Notes: generated by a model not told the origin, from the letters alone. A DNA stretch of 64,000 nt from Rhodohalobacter sp. 614A (GCF_021462415.1 NZ_JAKEDS010000001.1:964273-1028272), one strand, 5' to 3'; numbered from the stretch's first letter, positions 12,050-22,449 are shown. Numbers and translations are program-made.

Positions 12050-13471
12050 ATGGATACCATTCAAAAAAATAAATCATCTATTGGGGCAAGAGACTTTCTA
12101 CTTAACAATGATTATGCAAAAACTCTCTACCATGAGTCTGCAAAAGACCTGCCCATTATCGATTATCATTGTCATATCCCACCGGCAGAGATTGCATCAG
12201 ACAAGCAATTTAAAAATCTGACTGAAATATGGCTGGCCGGCGATCATTACAAGTGGCGGGCTATGCGCACAATGGGAGTTGATGAAGATTTTATTACAGG
12301 AAACGCAAGCAGCGAGGATAAATTTAAGAAATGGGCGGAAACCGTCCCTTACACGTTAAGGAATCCGTTGTATCACTGGACTCACCTCGAGCTGAAACGT
12401 TACTTTGATATCGACGAATTTTTAACGCCCGAAACAGCGGATAAAATTTACCGCGAATGTAACGAGAAGTTGCAAACCAAAGAATTTTCTACACGCAGTC
12501 TGATTCGGAAGATGAATGTAAGCGTGATTTGTACTACCGACGATCCGGCGGATTCGCTCAATCATCATCAAAAAATTAAAGAAGACGGATTTGACGTAAA
12601 AGTTTTGCCCGGCTTCCGTCCAGATGCGGCGTATAATTTTGCTGATTCTGCATCTTATAATGACTATCTGGACCGGTTGGGTGAAGCTGCAAATACAGAA
12701 ATTTCAAGCTATGATGATCTGATTCAAGCGCTGTTTAATCGTATGGATTTTTTCCATGAAAATGGGTGTCGCCTGTCCGATCATGGATTGAAAAAGTTGT
12801 ACTATCGGCCATCATCACAACAAAATGTAAACTCGTACTTTGAAAAAATTCGGAGTGGATCGCCCCTTACCGGAGAGGAACAAGAAGTTTTGACCTATTC
12901 CATTTTAACAGAATTGGGCCGGCAGTATTCAAAGAAAGGCTGGGTACAGCAATTTCATCTGGGCGCTCTTCGGAATACCAACAGCCGGATGATGAAACAA
13001 CTTGGGCCGGATACCGGGTTTGATTCCGTGGGCGATTACTCTCAAGCCGAAGACATGGCAAGTTTTTTTAATGAGCTTGATACTAATGATCAACTGGCCA
13101 AAACCATCATTTATAATTTAAATCCTTCTGACAATACCGTGTTCGCAACAATGGCCGGGAATTTTAACGACGGCTCGGTTCGTGGCAAAATGCAATATGG
13201 TTCTGCGTGGTGGTTTTTGGATCAGAAAGATGGAATCGAAGATCAGTTAAATGTCCTTTCTAATATGGGGCTTTTAAGCTGTTTCATCGGTATGCTTACG
13301 GATTCCCGGAGCTTTCTGTCGTATCCCCGGCATGAATATTTTCGTCGGGTGCTTTGCAACCTGATAGGTACAGACATTGCAAACGATGAACTTCCGGCAG
13401 ATCTGGAGTGGACGGGCAAAATCGTCTCAGATATCTGTTACGGAAATGCAGACACATATTTTAATTTTTAA
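12050..13471 (+). CDS. uxaC: Glucuronate/galacturonate isomerase
   Basis: Uronate isomerase converting D-galacturonate to D-tagaturonate and D-glucuronate to D-fructuronate in the cytoplasm. The 473 residues have the amidohydrolase-like fold with the metal-binding pair His40-x-His42 (IIDYHCHIPP), WTHLELKRYF, and CTTDDPADSL, and end normally. It is the first gene of a plus-strand operon (uxaC-kdgK-eda-dctPQM-uxaB-uxaA) and probably the entry step for the galacturonate produced by the pectinases further along the window. Confidence 0.96.
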   Translation: MDTIQKNKSSIGARDFLLNNDYAKTLYHESAKDLPIIDYHCHIPPAEIASDKQFKNLTEIWLAGDHYKWRAMRTMGVDEDFITGNASSEDKFKKWAETVPYTLRNPLYHWTHLELKRYFDIDEFLTPETADKIYRECNEKLQTKEFSTRSLIRKMNVSVICTTDDPADSLNHHQKIKEDGFDVKVLPGFRPDAAYNFADSASYNDYLDRLGEAANTEISSYDDLIQALFNRMDFFHENGCRLSDHGLKKLYYRPSSQQNVNSYFEKIRSGSPLTGEEQEVLTYSILTELGRQYSKKGWVQQFHLGALRNTNSRMMKQLGPDTGFDSVGDYSQAEDMASFFNELDTNDQLAKTIIYNLNPSDNTVFATMAGNFNDGSVRGKMQYGSAWWFLDQKDGIEDQLNVLSNMGLLSCFIGMLTDSRSFLSYPRHEYFRRVLCNLIGTDIANDELPADLEWTGKIVSDICYGNADTYFNF

Positions 13472-13497
13472 AAATGAGATTTAAAGGAGATCAATAA

Positions 13498-14535
13498 ATG
13501 AAGAAAGTAGTAACCTTTGGGGAAATTATGTTAAGACTTTCTCCGCCAGAACATCTTCGTTTTTCACAAGCCAATTCATTTGATGTTATATATGGCGGAG
13601 GCGAATCGAATGTAGCTTCTTCGTTGGCAAATTTTGGTATGCCTTCTGAATTTGTTACGCGTCTTCCCAAAAACGACATTGGGCAATGTGCTTTAGGCGA
13701 GCTTCGAAAACGAGGTGTGAAAACCGATCATATCGCATTTGGAGGAGAACGTCTGGGAATCTATTTCCTGGAAACCGGTGCGGTAAGCCGTGGCAGCAAG
13801 GTGGTTTATGATCGCGCACATTCTGCCATTTCTACGATTGAAAAAGGGATGATCGATTGGGAAGAGGTATTTGAAGATGCCCAGTGGTTTCATTGGACCG
13901 GGATTACGCCAGCCATTTCTCAGGGTGCTGCGGATGCCACCAAAGAAGCTATCGAAGTGGCAAATAAGTTAGGCTTAACCGTTTCTACCGATCTGAATTA
14001 CCGGACAAAACTCTGGAAATATGGCAAAGAACCCGGTGAAATTATGCCGGACCTAGTTGCCGGTTGCGATATTATTTTGGGTAACGAAGAAGATGCTGAA
14101 AAACATTTTGGCATCCATCCCGCCGATGTGGATGTAACCAAAGGAGACACAGTTGATTCCGACGCCTACCGGTCGGTTTGTGAACAGCTCTATGAGCGAT
14201 TTCCAAAATCAAAGAAAATTATTACGACTCTTCGTGGTTCAATCAGCGCTTCTCACAATACATGGTCGGGTGTGCTTTACAACGGAGAAGAGTTTTTGGA
14301 TACAGATACCTATGATATCACTCATATTGTAGATCGCGTAGGCGGGGGAGATTCCTTTATGGCCGGCTTGATTTACGGATTGATAAATTTTGACGGTAAT
14401 GACCAAAAAGCTCTTGATTTTGCAGTGGCAGCTTCATGCCTGAAACACACCATTTTTGGGGATGTAAACCTGGCTACGGTAGAAGAAGTTGAAAAGCTGA
14501 TGGGTGGCGATGCTTCCGGCCGGGTATCCCGGTAA
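13498..14535 (+). CDS. kdgK: 2-keto-3-deoxygluconate kinase (PfkB family)
   Basis: 345 residues with PfkB signatures: the N-terminal YGGGESNVASSLANFG and the C-terminal DRVGGGDSFMAGLIYGL with the catalytic aspartate. It phosphorylates KDG to KDPG using ATP. A strong ribosome-binding site (AAAGGAGA, 13483-13490) precedes the ATG, which is unusual for this genome. It follows uxaC by 26 bases. The substrate assignment rests on the operon context with eda, uxaA and uxaB. Confidence 0.93.
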   Translation: MKKVVTFGEIMLRLSPPEHLRFSQANSFDVIYGGGESNVASSLANFGMPSEFVTRLPKNDIGQCALGELRKRGVKTDHIAFGGERLGIYFLETGAVSRGSKVVYDRAHSAISTIEKGMIDWEEVFEDAQWFHWTGITPAISQGAADATKEAIEVANKLGLTVSTDLNYRTKLWKYGKEPGEIMPDLVAGCDIILGNEEDAEKHFGIHPADVDVTKGDTVDSDAYRSVCEQLYERFPKSKKIITTLRGSISASHNTWSGVLYNGEEFLDTDTYDITHIVDRVGGGDSFMAGLIYGLINFDGNDQKALDFAVAASCLKHTIFGDVNLATVEEVEKLMGGDASGRVSR

Positions 14536-14630
14536 AGAAAGCGTTAAGGATCTCCCTGGGCGATTGCTGATACAAATAAACAGAGACGAATACGAACGTC
14601 TCATCAAGCATTAAAAATTGATTTAAACGA

Positions 14631-15302
14631 ATGGCACGATTTTCACGAATTGAAGTGGCAACACAAATGAAATCCAGTGGAGTGGTTCCGCTTTTTTTTC
14701 ATAGAGATGTAGAACTAAGCAAAAAAGTACTGGAAGCTGTCTATAAAGGCGGCGGGCGGTTTATTGAATTCACCAACCGGGGCGATTACGCTCACGAGAT
14801 TTTTGGCGAGCTCAATAAATTTGCTGAAGAAAATTTGCCCGAAATGATTTTGGGCGCAGGAACAGTGGTGGATGCAGCAACCGCTTCACTATATATGCAG
14901 CTTGGAGCCAATTTTATTGTAACACCCATGCTGAAAGAAGACGTTGCTACAGTTTGCAATCGTCGTAAAGTTTTGTGGGCTCCGGGATGTGGTACTCTCA
15001 CAGAAGTCTCCCGCGCAGAAGAACTTGGAGCCGAAATTATAAAAGTGTTTCCCGGCAGCCAGTTAGGGCCAGGATTTATCAAAGCGGTTACCGCTCCCTG
15101 TCCGTGGACCAGCCTGATGCCGACCGGAGGAGTAAAGGCCACCAAAGAAAATCTTTCAGGTTGGTTTAATGCCGGTGCTGTTTGTGTGGGAATGGGATCT
15201 GATCTCATCACCAAAGAGCATCTGGCCAATCGGGATTTTGAAGGTCTCGAAGCTCATGTCCGTGATACACTGGCACTGGTCGATTCGATCAGAAAAAAGT
15301 AA
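14631..15302 (+). CDS. eda: KDPG aldolase
   Basis: A 223-residue class I aldolase cleaving 2-keto-3-deoxy-6-phosphogluconate to pyruvate and glyceraldehyde-3-phosphate. Motifs seen: Glu46 in FIEFTNRG, LGAGTVVDA, the Schiff-base Lys138 in EIIKVFPGSQLGP, and MPTGGVKATKENLSGW. It is the common end point of the Uxa and Kdu routes encoded here. It lies 95 bases after kdgK in the same operon. Confidence 0.94.
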   Translation: MARFSRIEVATQMKSSGVVPLFFHRDVELSKKVLEAVYKGGGRFIEFTNRGDYAHEIFGELNKFAEENLPEMILGAGTVVDAATASLYMQLGANFIVTPMLKEDVATVCNRRKVLWAPGCGTLTEVSRAEELGAEIIKVFPGSQLGPGFIKAVTAPCPWTSLMPTGGVKATKENLSGWFNAGAVCVGMGSDLITKEHLANRDFEGLEAHVRDTLALVDSIRKK

Positions 15303-15355
15303 AAGAATTCAACGATTTCCGCTGAAATGATAATCTGGGGTAAGAAGTATTTCCT

Positions 15356-16351
15356 ATGAAAAAAATGAGATTTAATCTGTTGATATTCACTCTTCTTTTG
15401 GGAGGGCTTTTTATTTCAGGTTGTGAACAGAAAACGGAGACAAAAGTAATTCGTTTGGGCCATGGATTGGACATCACACACCCGGTGCATAAAGCTATGG
15501 TGTTTATGGCGGAACAGGTTGATGAAAAGTCAGATGGTAGCCTTCAAATAAAAGTGTACCCCAGCCAACAGTTGGGAACAGAGCGCGAATTGATTGAGTT
15601 GTTGCAAATCGGGAGTTTGGGGATCACCAAAGTTTCTGCTGCCGTTCTTGAAAATTTCACACCCAAAGCACGGGTATTTAGTCTTCCGTATTTGTTCCGG
15701 GATGATGCCCACATGTATAACGTTCTGGATGGTGAAATTGGCCGGGAGTTATTGCTTGAGCCACAACATGCCTGGTTGCGGGGACTCACTTATTATGATG
15801 CGGGAAAACGAAGCTTTTATACCAAAGACAGGCCAATTGAAACGCCTGAAGATTTAGAAGGATTAAAAATCCGAGTGCTGGAAAGTCAGATGGCTATCAG
15901 TATGGTAAATGAACTTGGCGGATCACCTACACCGATTTCGTGGGGTGAATTATATTCCGCTTTGCAACAGGGAATTGTGGATGCCGCTGAAAATAATCCA
16001 CCGTCTTTTCATACCTCCCGCCATTACGAAGTTTGCAAATATTACAGTCTTGATGAGCATACAGCTATCCCGGATGTACTTCTGATTGGCACCAATGTTT
16101 GGAATGACTTAACCGAAAATCAAAAAAAGTGGTTGCAGGAAGCCGCTGATACGTCTGCCATCTACCAAAGAAAGTTATGGCACGAAGCTGAAGAGACAGC
16201 ACTAAGAGAAGTGGAAGCAGCCGGTGTGGAAATAAACAGGCCGGACAAAGAACCGTTCCGTGAACTTACGGAACCTATTTATAATCGCATTCAGCAAGAG
16301 TCGCCAGAAATTTATGAAGTCGTTGAACGAATCAGAGAAGTAGAATCGTAA
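15356..16351 (+). CDS. TRAP transporter solute-binding protein (DctP family), lipoprotein
   Basis: 331 residues with a lipoprotein signal peptide (lipobox FISGC, Cys23) and the DctP fold: IRLGHGLDITHPVHKAMVFM near the start, then PEDLEGLKIRVLES and the selectivity region around SWGELYSALQQGIVDAAENN. The Arg in IRVLES is the conserved carboxylate-binding residue of the family, which fits an acidic ligand. Given the operon, the ligand is probably galacturonate, glucuronate or an unsaturated uronate. Anchoring the binding protein as a lipoprotein is a variation on the usual free periplasmic form. Confidence 0.92.
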   Translation: MKKMRFNLLIFTLLLGGLFISGCEQKTETKVIRLGHGLDITHPVHKAMVFMAEQVDEKSDGSLQIKVYPSQQLGTERELIELLQIGSLGITKVSAAVLENFTPKARVFSLPYLFRDDAHMYNVLDGEIGRELLLEPQHAWLRGLTYYDAGKRSFYTKDRPIETPEDLEGLKIRVLESQMAISMVNELGGSPTPISWGELYSALQQGIVDAAENNPPSFHTSRHYEVCKYYSLDEHTAIPDVLLIGTNVWNDLTENQKKWLQEAADTSAIYQRKLWHEAEETALREVEAAGVEINRPDKEPFRELTEPIYNRIQQESPEIYEVVERIREVES

Positions 16352-16366
16352 CCTCCCAGTTGTAGC

Positions 16367-16852
16367 ATGAAGGAAAAAATAAACAAGTTTATCGGATGGT
16401 TTTTAGCACTGCTTATGGGATTGATGTTTCTTGCCGTGTTATGGCAGGTTTTTACCAGATATTTGTTAGGGGCTGCAAGTACATTCACAGAAGAATTAGC
16501 CCGGTTTTTACTGATCTGGATTGGGTTGCTGGGATCTGCATACATATCCGGAAGCAATATGCATCTGGCCATTGATATTTTACCTCAAAAATTAAAAGGA
16601 AAAAATAAACAGATACTTTCGTTGATTATAAACGTAATCATCATTCTGTTCGCTGCCACAGCTCTGATTATTGGTGGCGGAAAATTGGTATACATAAGCT
16701 ATCTGCTGGGGCAGACATCTGCGGCTCTGCAAGTACCTTTAGCCTACATTTATATAATCATTCCGATTAGCGGTGTTCTTGTTATTTACTACAAGGTTTT
16801 AAATCTGATTGAGATATATCAGACAATGGAATCGAAAGAGCTAACTTTATAA
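16367..16852 (+). CDS. TRAP transporter small membrane subunit (DctQ family)
   Basis: 161 residues with four hydrophobic segments typical of DctQ (for example FLALLMGLMFLAVLWQVFTR, then LARFLLIWIGLLGSAYISG). The family motif of W-Q-V-x-x-R-Y followed by T-x-E-L-A-R-x-L is visible. It works with DctM and DctP for sodium-driven uptake. Gaps to both neighbours are 15 bases. Confidence 0.92.
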   Translation: MKEKINKFIGWFLALLMGLMFLAVLWQVFTRYLLGAASTFTEELARFLLIWIGLLGSAYISGSNMHLAIDILPQKLKGKNKQILSLIINVIIILFAATALIIGGGKLVYISYLLGQTSAALQVPLAYIYIIIPISGVLVIYYKVLNLIEIYQTMESKELTL

Positions 16853-16867
16853 CCGAGATTTTAAATC

Positions 16868-18163
16868 ATGGAACTTTTTGATGTATTAGTGTTAGTAGTG
16901 AGCTTTTTGATTCTTCTTGGCATTGGTGTTCCCATCGCCTGGAGCATCGGTACATCTACGTTATTAACGATGTTAATCAGCATTGATGTGATTCCGGCAT
17001 TTACCACGATGGCCCAACGAATTGGCACCAGCCTCGATAGTTTTACTCTCTTAGCCATTCCGTTTTTCGTACTGGCAGGCCAGATTATGAACAGCGGCGG
17101 GATTGCATCGCGGCTCATCCGGTTCGCTAAGAATTTAATGGGATCGCTGCCCGGCGGGCTTGCCCATGTAAATGTGGTTGCGGCTATGCTGTTTGGTGCT
17201 GTAGCGGGGTCAGCTGTGGCAGCAGCCACGGCGGTGGGTAGTGTACTCGGGCCAAAAATGGAAGAAGAAGGATATTCCAGAGAGTTTGGTGCTGCAGTAA
17301 ATATTACCTCTTCCACAACCGGGCTTTTAATTCCACCTTCTAATATTCTGATTATCTATTCGCTGGCCAGTGGTGGAGTGTCTATTGCAGCGCTGTTTTT
17401 GGCGGGATATGTTCCAGGCATTTTAACAGGTTTACTTCTAATGGTTGTAGCTGCCGTTTGGGCAAAACGTAAAAAATTTCCCACTAGTGAAAGAACCTCA
17501 GCCAAAGAACTGTTCCGAAGTTTTTTCGATGCCATTCCTTCATTATTTATGCTCATCATTGTTATTGGAGGAATTGTAGCGGGCATTTTTACAGCAACGG
17601 AGGCTTCTGCCATTGCCGTTTTATATACACTGATACTTGGATTTTACTACAAAGAATTATCGGTGAAAGCTCTCCCGGACCTGTTTCTTGAATCAGTGAA
17701 AACGACATCCATCGTGATGTTATTAATTGGTACGTCTATCGGTATGTCGTGGATTATGTCATACCAGGAAATTCCACAGACAGTTAGTGAAACCTTGCTG
17801 GGGATGAGCAGCAATCCGATCATCATTTTATTCATGATCAATTTTATCCTGCTTTTTGTAGGAACGTTTATGGATATGACCCCGGCAGTTTTGATTTTCA
17901 CGCCCATATTTTTGCCGATTGTTGTAGAAATGGGAATGGATCCAACTCACTTCGGAATTATTATGATCCTCAATCTCTGTATCGGGCTTTGTACTCCCCC
18001 GGTGGGCTCTATTCTGTTTGTTGGCGTAGGCGTGGCCAAAACCAGTATTGTAAAAGTCGTGCGGCCACTTATACCTCTATTTTTGGCCATGATCGCAGCT
18101 TTAGGGTTGGTAACATACTTTCCCGAACTCAGTCTCTGGCTCCCAAGAATGTTTGGTTTTTAA
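16868..18163 (+). CDS. TRAP transporter large permease subunit (DctM family)
   Basis: 431 residues, strongly hydrophobic with about 12 membrane segments. DctM hallmarks include FTLLAIPFFVLAGQIMNSGG, LPGGLAHVNVVAAMLFGAVA, ITSSTTGLLIPPSNILIIYS and the C-terminal LCIGLCTPPVGSILFVGVGV. It forms the sodium-coupled channel for the substrate bound by DctP. Its position between eda and uxaB argues for uronate import. Confidence 0.94.
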   Translation: MELFDVLVLVVSFLILLGIGVPIAWSIGTSTLLTMLISIDVIPAFTTMAQRIGTSLDSFTLLAIPFFVLAGQIMNSGGIASRLIRFAKNLMGSLPGGLAHVNVVAAMLFGAVAGSAVAAATAVGSVLGPKMEEEGYSREFGAAVNITSSTTGLLIPPSNILIIYSLASGGVSIAALFLAGYVPGILTGLLLMVVAAVWAKRKKFPTSERTSAKELFRSFFDAIPSLFMLIIVIGGIVAGIFTATEASAIAVLYTLILGFYYKELSVKALPDLFLESVKTTSIVMLLIGTSIGMSWIMSYQEIPQTVSETLLGMSSNPIIILFMINFILLFVGTFMDMTPAVLIFTPIFLPIVVEMGMDPTHFGIIMILNLCIGLCTPPVGSILFVGVGVAKTSIVKVVRPLIPLFLAMIAALGLVTYFPELSLWLPRMFGF

Positions 18164-18229
18164 TGAGTCAATAATTGTTCAGTTCCTCTTGCGAGCCTTG
18201 AAATATCAATTTTAAAAGAATAGTTCAGC

Positions 18230-19669
18230 ATGATGAAACCTTTAAATAACGAAACGGTTACGCGAAAAGCCGGCAGAATCAATAAAATTGTACAATTTGG
18301 TGAAGGAAATTTTCTGCGTGCATTTGTAGACTGGATGATCGAAAAAATAAATGAAGAAACAGATTTCAACGGATCTGTTACCGTCGTTCAGCCTATTTCT
18401 TCGGGAATGGTAGATATGCTGGAACAGCAGGATGGATTGTATCATGTTCAACTTCAGGGAATAAAAGATGGAAAACCATACTCCAGTATCGAATTGGTTA
18501 CATGTGTGGAGAGAGGAATCAATCCATACGAAAATTATGAGGCTTTTCTTGAACTGGCTGAAAATCCTGATCTGGAATTTATCATATCCAATACCACCGA
18601 AGCCGGAATTGCTTTTGATGAAACCGATACGGATTACGAAACGATCCCAAATAGTTTTCCAGCCAAATTAACGGCACTACTGCATCATCGGTTTAAGCAT
18701 TTTGATGGAGATCCAGGCAAAGCTCCGACGATTATTCCATGTGAGTTGATCGATAAAAATGGAAGCAAACTGAAAGAATATGTGCTCCGTTATGCAGACT
18801 TGTGGAATACAGATCCTGCGTTTAAAAAATGGGTGGATAAGGATGTAATTTTCTGTAATTCACTTGTAGACCGGATCGTCCCGGGATTTCCCAAAAATAA
18901 GATTGATGAAATTCAGCAAGAGATCGGATTTAAAGATCAGCTTGTTGTAAACGGCGAATATTTTCATCTGTGGGTGATTGAGGGGCCAGAGTCCATCCAG
19001 GAAAAACTGCCTTTCCATAAAGCTGGTTTAAACGTCAAATTTGTGGATTCTCTTGCCGCATACAGAACCCGGAAAGTGCGGATTCTCAATGGCCTTCATA
19101 CCAGTATGGTGCCTGTGGGATATCTGGCAGGAGCACGAACCGTGAAAGAAGCGATGGATCATGAGGTAGTAGGCCCGTATTTAAAAACGGAGCTTTTTGA
19201 TGAGATTATCCCCTCGCTTGATATGGCAGCTGACGAGCTGAAAACCTTTGCAAATGATGTATTGGATCGGTTTAAAAATCCATTTATAAAACATGAGTTG
19301 AGCGCGATTGCGCTGAACTCCGTTTCAAAATATAAAGTGCGGGTATTGCCGAGTTTGCTGTCCTACTACGAAAAGAAAAAGCAACTGCCAGATTATACGG
19401 TTTTTGCGCTGGCTGCGCTGATTCGTTTTTACAAAGGAGAGTGGAATGGAGAAAAAACTCCGATTAATGATTCGAAGGATGTTGTGGCATTCATTCAGGA
19501 AGCCTGGGAAAAAGAGAACTATGAAGAAGTGTCAAACATCGTGTTGAGTAACGAGAATTTTTGGGATGAAAATCTAACCGCCTATTCCGGTTTAAAAGAG
19601 AAAGTGGCAGATTATTTAGAACAAATTGATAAAAGAGGGATTTCCGCAACTATACAGGAATTTCTTTGA
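18230..19669 (+). CDS. uxaB: Tagaturonate reductase (altronate oxidoreductase)
   Basis: 479 residues of the mannitol/altronate dehydrogenase family. An NAD-binding start, INKIVQFGEGNFLRAFVDWM, is followed by ISNTTEAGIAF and the catalytic-domain KVRILNGLHTSMVPVGYLAG with the conserved Lys-x-x-x-x-Asn-x-x-His pattern. It reduces D-tagaturonate to D-altronate with NADH. Two ATGs are adjacent (18230, 18233). It lies between the TRAP genes and uxaA. Confidence 0.94.
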   Translation: MMKPLNNETVTRKAGRINKIVQFGEGNFLRAFVDWMIEKINEETDFNGSVTVVQPISSGMVDMLEQQDGLYHVQLQGIKDGKPYSSIELVTCVERGINPYENYEAFLELAENPDLEFIISNTTEAGIAFDETDTDYETIPNSFPAKLTALLHHRFKHFDGDPGKAPTIIPCELIDKNGSKLKEYVLRYADLWNTDPAFKKWVDKDVIFCNSLVDRIVPGFPKNKIDEIQQEIGFKDQLVVNGEYFHLWVIEGPESIQEKLPFHKAGLNVKFVDSLAAYRTRKVRILNGLHTSMVPVGYLAGARTVKEAMDHEVVGPYLKTELFDEIIPSLDMAADELKTFANDVLDRFKNPFIKHELSAIALNSVSKYKVRVLPSLLSYYEKKKQLPDYTVFALAALIRFYKGEWNGEKTPINDSKDVVAFIQEAWEKENYEEVSNIVLSNENFWDENLTAYSGLKEKVADYLEQIDKRGISATIQEFL

Positions 19670-19719
19670 TGTGAGGCATAAAATCTCTCGCTAATTCTTA
19701 ATTTTTATGAAAAGATATT

Positions 19720-21372
19720 ATGAGTAAAAGTACCCTGCAAATTCACCCGGATGACAACCTTTTGGTGGCTTTAACAGATTTGGAAGCAGGTGAAGCGGTG
19801 TTCGGCGGCGATCAAACGGTTACGGTTATGGAATCCGTACCTGCCAAGCACAAACTGGCTCTTTATGATTTGAAAGCCGGAGACAAAATCTATATGTATG
19901 GTGTTCTGGTTGGAACCGTGACTGAAGATGTTCCTCAAGGCGGATTGTTAACGACCCAAAATACCAAACATGAAGCTTCTCAATATTCGATCGGCCATGC
20001 TCAAAAAAACTGGACGGCTCCGGATGTAAGCCGATGGAAGGAAAAGACATTTATGGGCTATCACCAGCCGGATGGACAGGTGGGCACGGCAAATTATTGG
20101 CTCGTGGTACCGCTGGTTTTCTGTGAAAACAGAAATGTAAATACCATCAAAAATGCCTTCATGAAAGAGCTGGGATATGCAGATATCGATATGTATGAGG
20201 AGTATGTTTCGAGCTTGGTTCAATTATATAAAGAAGGCAAAACGGATCAGATTGAACAAATGCCCGAGCCGCCGGTAAAAAGTGATTTAAAGAAAACGGA
20301 ACCAATTTTTAAAAATGTAGATGGAATTAAATTTTTAACCCATGAGGGCGGTTGTGGTGGAATTCGCCAGGATTCCGAGGCTTTATGCGCACTGCTCGCC
20401 GGATATATTTATCACCCGAATGTGGCCGGTGCCACGGTACTGAGCCTGGGGTGCCAGAATGCGCAGATTGAGATGCTTACAGATAAGATCCATAATTTAA
20501 CATCTGATCTCCAAAAACCACTTCATATATTTGAGCAGCAACAGAGTGGAACGGAATATGAGATGCTGACCTCAGCCATTCGAAAAACATTCCTGGGATT
20601 GGTGGAAGCCAATAAGAATGAACGAAAACCGGCACCTCTCAGCAAGCTAACTGTGGGGATGGAGTGTGGTGGATCCGACGGCTTTTCCGGGATTTCCGCA
20701 AATCCCTCTATTGGTCATGCCGGAGATTTAATCACGGCATTGGGCGGTTCGGTCATCCTATCAGAATTTCCGGAGCTTTGTGGAGTTGAGCAAGAACTAA
20801 TCGACCGGACGTCAGATGAAGAAGTCGCACAAAAGTTTGTTTCGCTTATGAAAAGTTATTCTGACGCGGCAGAAGCATCCGGTTCTGGTTTTGATATGAA
20901 TCCATCGCCGGGAAACATCAAGGATGGCCTGATTACCGATGCCATGAAATCGGCCGGAGCTGCCAAAAAAGGAGGGACGTCTCCCGTCAATGCCGTGTTA
21001 GATTATACGGAATACGTACGAAAACCCGGCTTGAATCTGTTATGTACACCGGGAAATGACGTGGAAAGTACCACGGCAATGGCCGGATCGGGAGCGAATA
21101 TTATCCTTTTTACCACTGGTTTGGGAACTCCCACGGGAAATCCTGTAGCGCCGGTAGCAAAAGTCTCATCAAACAGTGAGCTGGCAAAACGAATGCCGGA
21201 TATTATCGATATTGATACGGGTCCGGTCATAAAAGCCGAAAAAACCATTGAAGAGATGGGTGAGGAAATTCTGGATTACATTATTGATCTGGCAAGTGGC
21301 CGGGTTAAAACAAAAGCCATGCTGTTAAACCAGGATGATTTTATTCCCTGGAAACGAGGGGTTTCACTTTAG
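19720..21372 (+). CDS. uxaA: Altronate dehydratase
   Basis: 550 residues. An N-terminal SAF domain (about 1-100) is fused to the galactarate dehydratase/altronate hydrolase catalytic region. Motifs: EGGCGGIRQDSEAL, VLSLGCQNAQIE, GMECGGSDGFSGISANPSIG, and LLCTPGNDVESTTAMAGSGAN. The iron-dependent enzyme dehydrates D-altronate to 2-keto-3-deoxygluconate, feeding kdgK. It is the last gene of the operon and converges on the LacI-type gene. Confidence 0.95.
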   Translation: MSKSTLQIHPDDNLLVALTDLEAGEAVFGGDQTVTVMESVPAKHKLALYDLKAGDKIYMYGVLVGTVTEDVPQGGLLTTQNTKHEASQYSIGHAQKNWTAPDVSRWKEKTFMGYHQPDGQVGTANYWLVVPLVFCENRNVNTIKNAFMKELGYADIDMYEEYVSSLVQLYKEGKTDQIEQMPEPPVKSDLKKTEPIFKNVDGIKFLTHEGGCGGIRQDSEALCALLAGYIYHPNVAGATVLSLGCQNAQIEMLTDKIHNLTSDLQKPLHIFEQQQSGTEYEMLTSAIRKTFLGLVEANKNERKPAPLSKLTVGMECGGSDGFSGISANPSIGHAGDLITALGGSVILSEFPELCGVEQELIDRTSDEEVAQKFVSLMKSYSDAAEASGSGFDMNPSPGNIKDGLITDAMKSAGAAKKGGTSPVNAVLDYTEYVRKPGLNLLCTPGNDVESTTAMAGSGANIILFTTGLGTPTGNPVAPVAKVSSNSELAKRMPDIIDIDTGPVIKAEKTIEEMGEEILDYIIDLASGRVKTKAMLLNQDDFIPWKRGVSL

Positions 21373-21426
21373 TTCAGATTGTAGGAGTACAGAGCTATTA
21401 GAGAGAAGTGGTGTTGCTATGTAAGA

Positions 21427-22449
21427 CTACTTTTGCTTCAAAGAAGATTTTCGCACAATTAAATCCGGATTAAGTACGATTTTAGGAGGTAATGAAGTGG
21501 AACTTTTTTTATCAATCGAGTCCAAAAATAATTTTGCAGTAAAAGACCCCATCTGAATACTGCGCTGGTCAACCGAAGTCAGTCCGGGTTCTACAAATGA
21601 AGTGAATTGTTCATTACTGAAGCCAACAATTGCTACTTGTTCAGGTATCGCAATCCCGGCATTTTTTAAAACTTCCATCGCTCCGACAGCAGAAAAATCA
21701 CTGGCAGAAAAAATGGCATCGGGCAGAGGATCCAATTTCAAAAGCTCTTTCCCAATCGAATAACCGTCTTCTAATTTGAGATCGCTATATATAATCAGAT
21801 TTTCGTCTACCGGGATATCGTATTTTTGCAATGCTTCTTCATATCCTCTGCGGCGTTCTTTATAAATGCTAATATTGGTGGGACCTGAAAGATGTACAAT
21901 TCTTCTGCATCCCTGTTTAATAAGATGTTCGGTGGCTTTAAAGGCCCCCAGGTAATCATCAATAATAACCGCACCAACGCCTAAGGAATCATTCACACGG
22001 TCAAAAAGAATAAGAGGTACATCCCGTTTTATAACTTCTTCATAATGGGAAAAGTCGGTCGTTTCTTTTGCATAAGAAGCTAAAATCCCATCTACTTGCG
22101 CTTCCAGCAGTGTATTGATATTGGCTCGTTCCTTCTCAAGTGAATCATTAGACTGGCAGATGATGATATTGTACCCTGTATCACTAACAACATTCTCAAT
22201 ACCCCGAACTACAGAGGCAAAAAAGTTTCGATCCATATTGGGGACTATTACCCCGATTGTATTGCTTTTTCCATTTCGTAAAGCAGCCGCAATACTATTT
22301 GGCTGGTAATTCATTTTTTTCGCTTTTTCCATCACCAGCTTTTTTGTGGAGTCTTTTACATTGGGATGGTCATTTAAAGCGCGGGAAACGGTAGATGCAG
22401 TTACTCCAAGCTCTTCTGCAATATCATAAATAGTTGTTTTCTTTTTCAT
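21427..22449 (-). CDS. LacI family transcriptional regulator
   Basis: 340 residues: an N-terminal helix-turn-helix (TIYDIAEELGVTASTVSRAL) with hinge helix (NYQPNSIAAALRNGKS), then a periplasmic-binding-protein-like ligand domain starting NTIGVIVPNMDRNFFASVVR. Its location between the uxa operon and the kdu group makes it the obvious candidate for control of the pectin locus, with KDG or a related uronate product as possible inducer (inference). A LacI-type palindrome lies 30 bases upstream of its start, which suggests autoregulation. It may also be read through from kduI-kduD-DUF4861. Confidence 0.93.
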   Translation of the reverse strand: MKKKTTIYDIAEELGVTASTVSRALNDHPNVKDSTKKLVMEKAKKMNYQPNSIAAALRNGKSNTIGVIVPNMDRNFFASVVRGIENVVSDTGYNIIICQSNDSLEKERANINTLLEAQVDGILASYAKETTDFSHYEEVIKRDVPLILFDRVNDSLGVGAVIIDDYLGAFKATEHLIKQGCRRIVHLSGPTNISIYKERRRGYEEALQKYDIPVDENLIIYSDLKLEDGYSIGKELLKLDPLPDAIFSASDFSAVGAMEVLKNAGIAIPEQVAIVGFSNEQFTSFVEPGLTSVDQRSIQMGSFTAKLFLDSIDKKSSTSLPPKIVLNPDLIVRKSSLKQK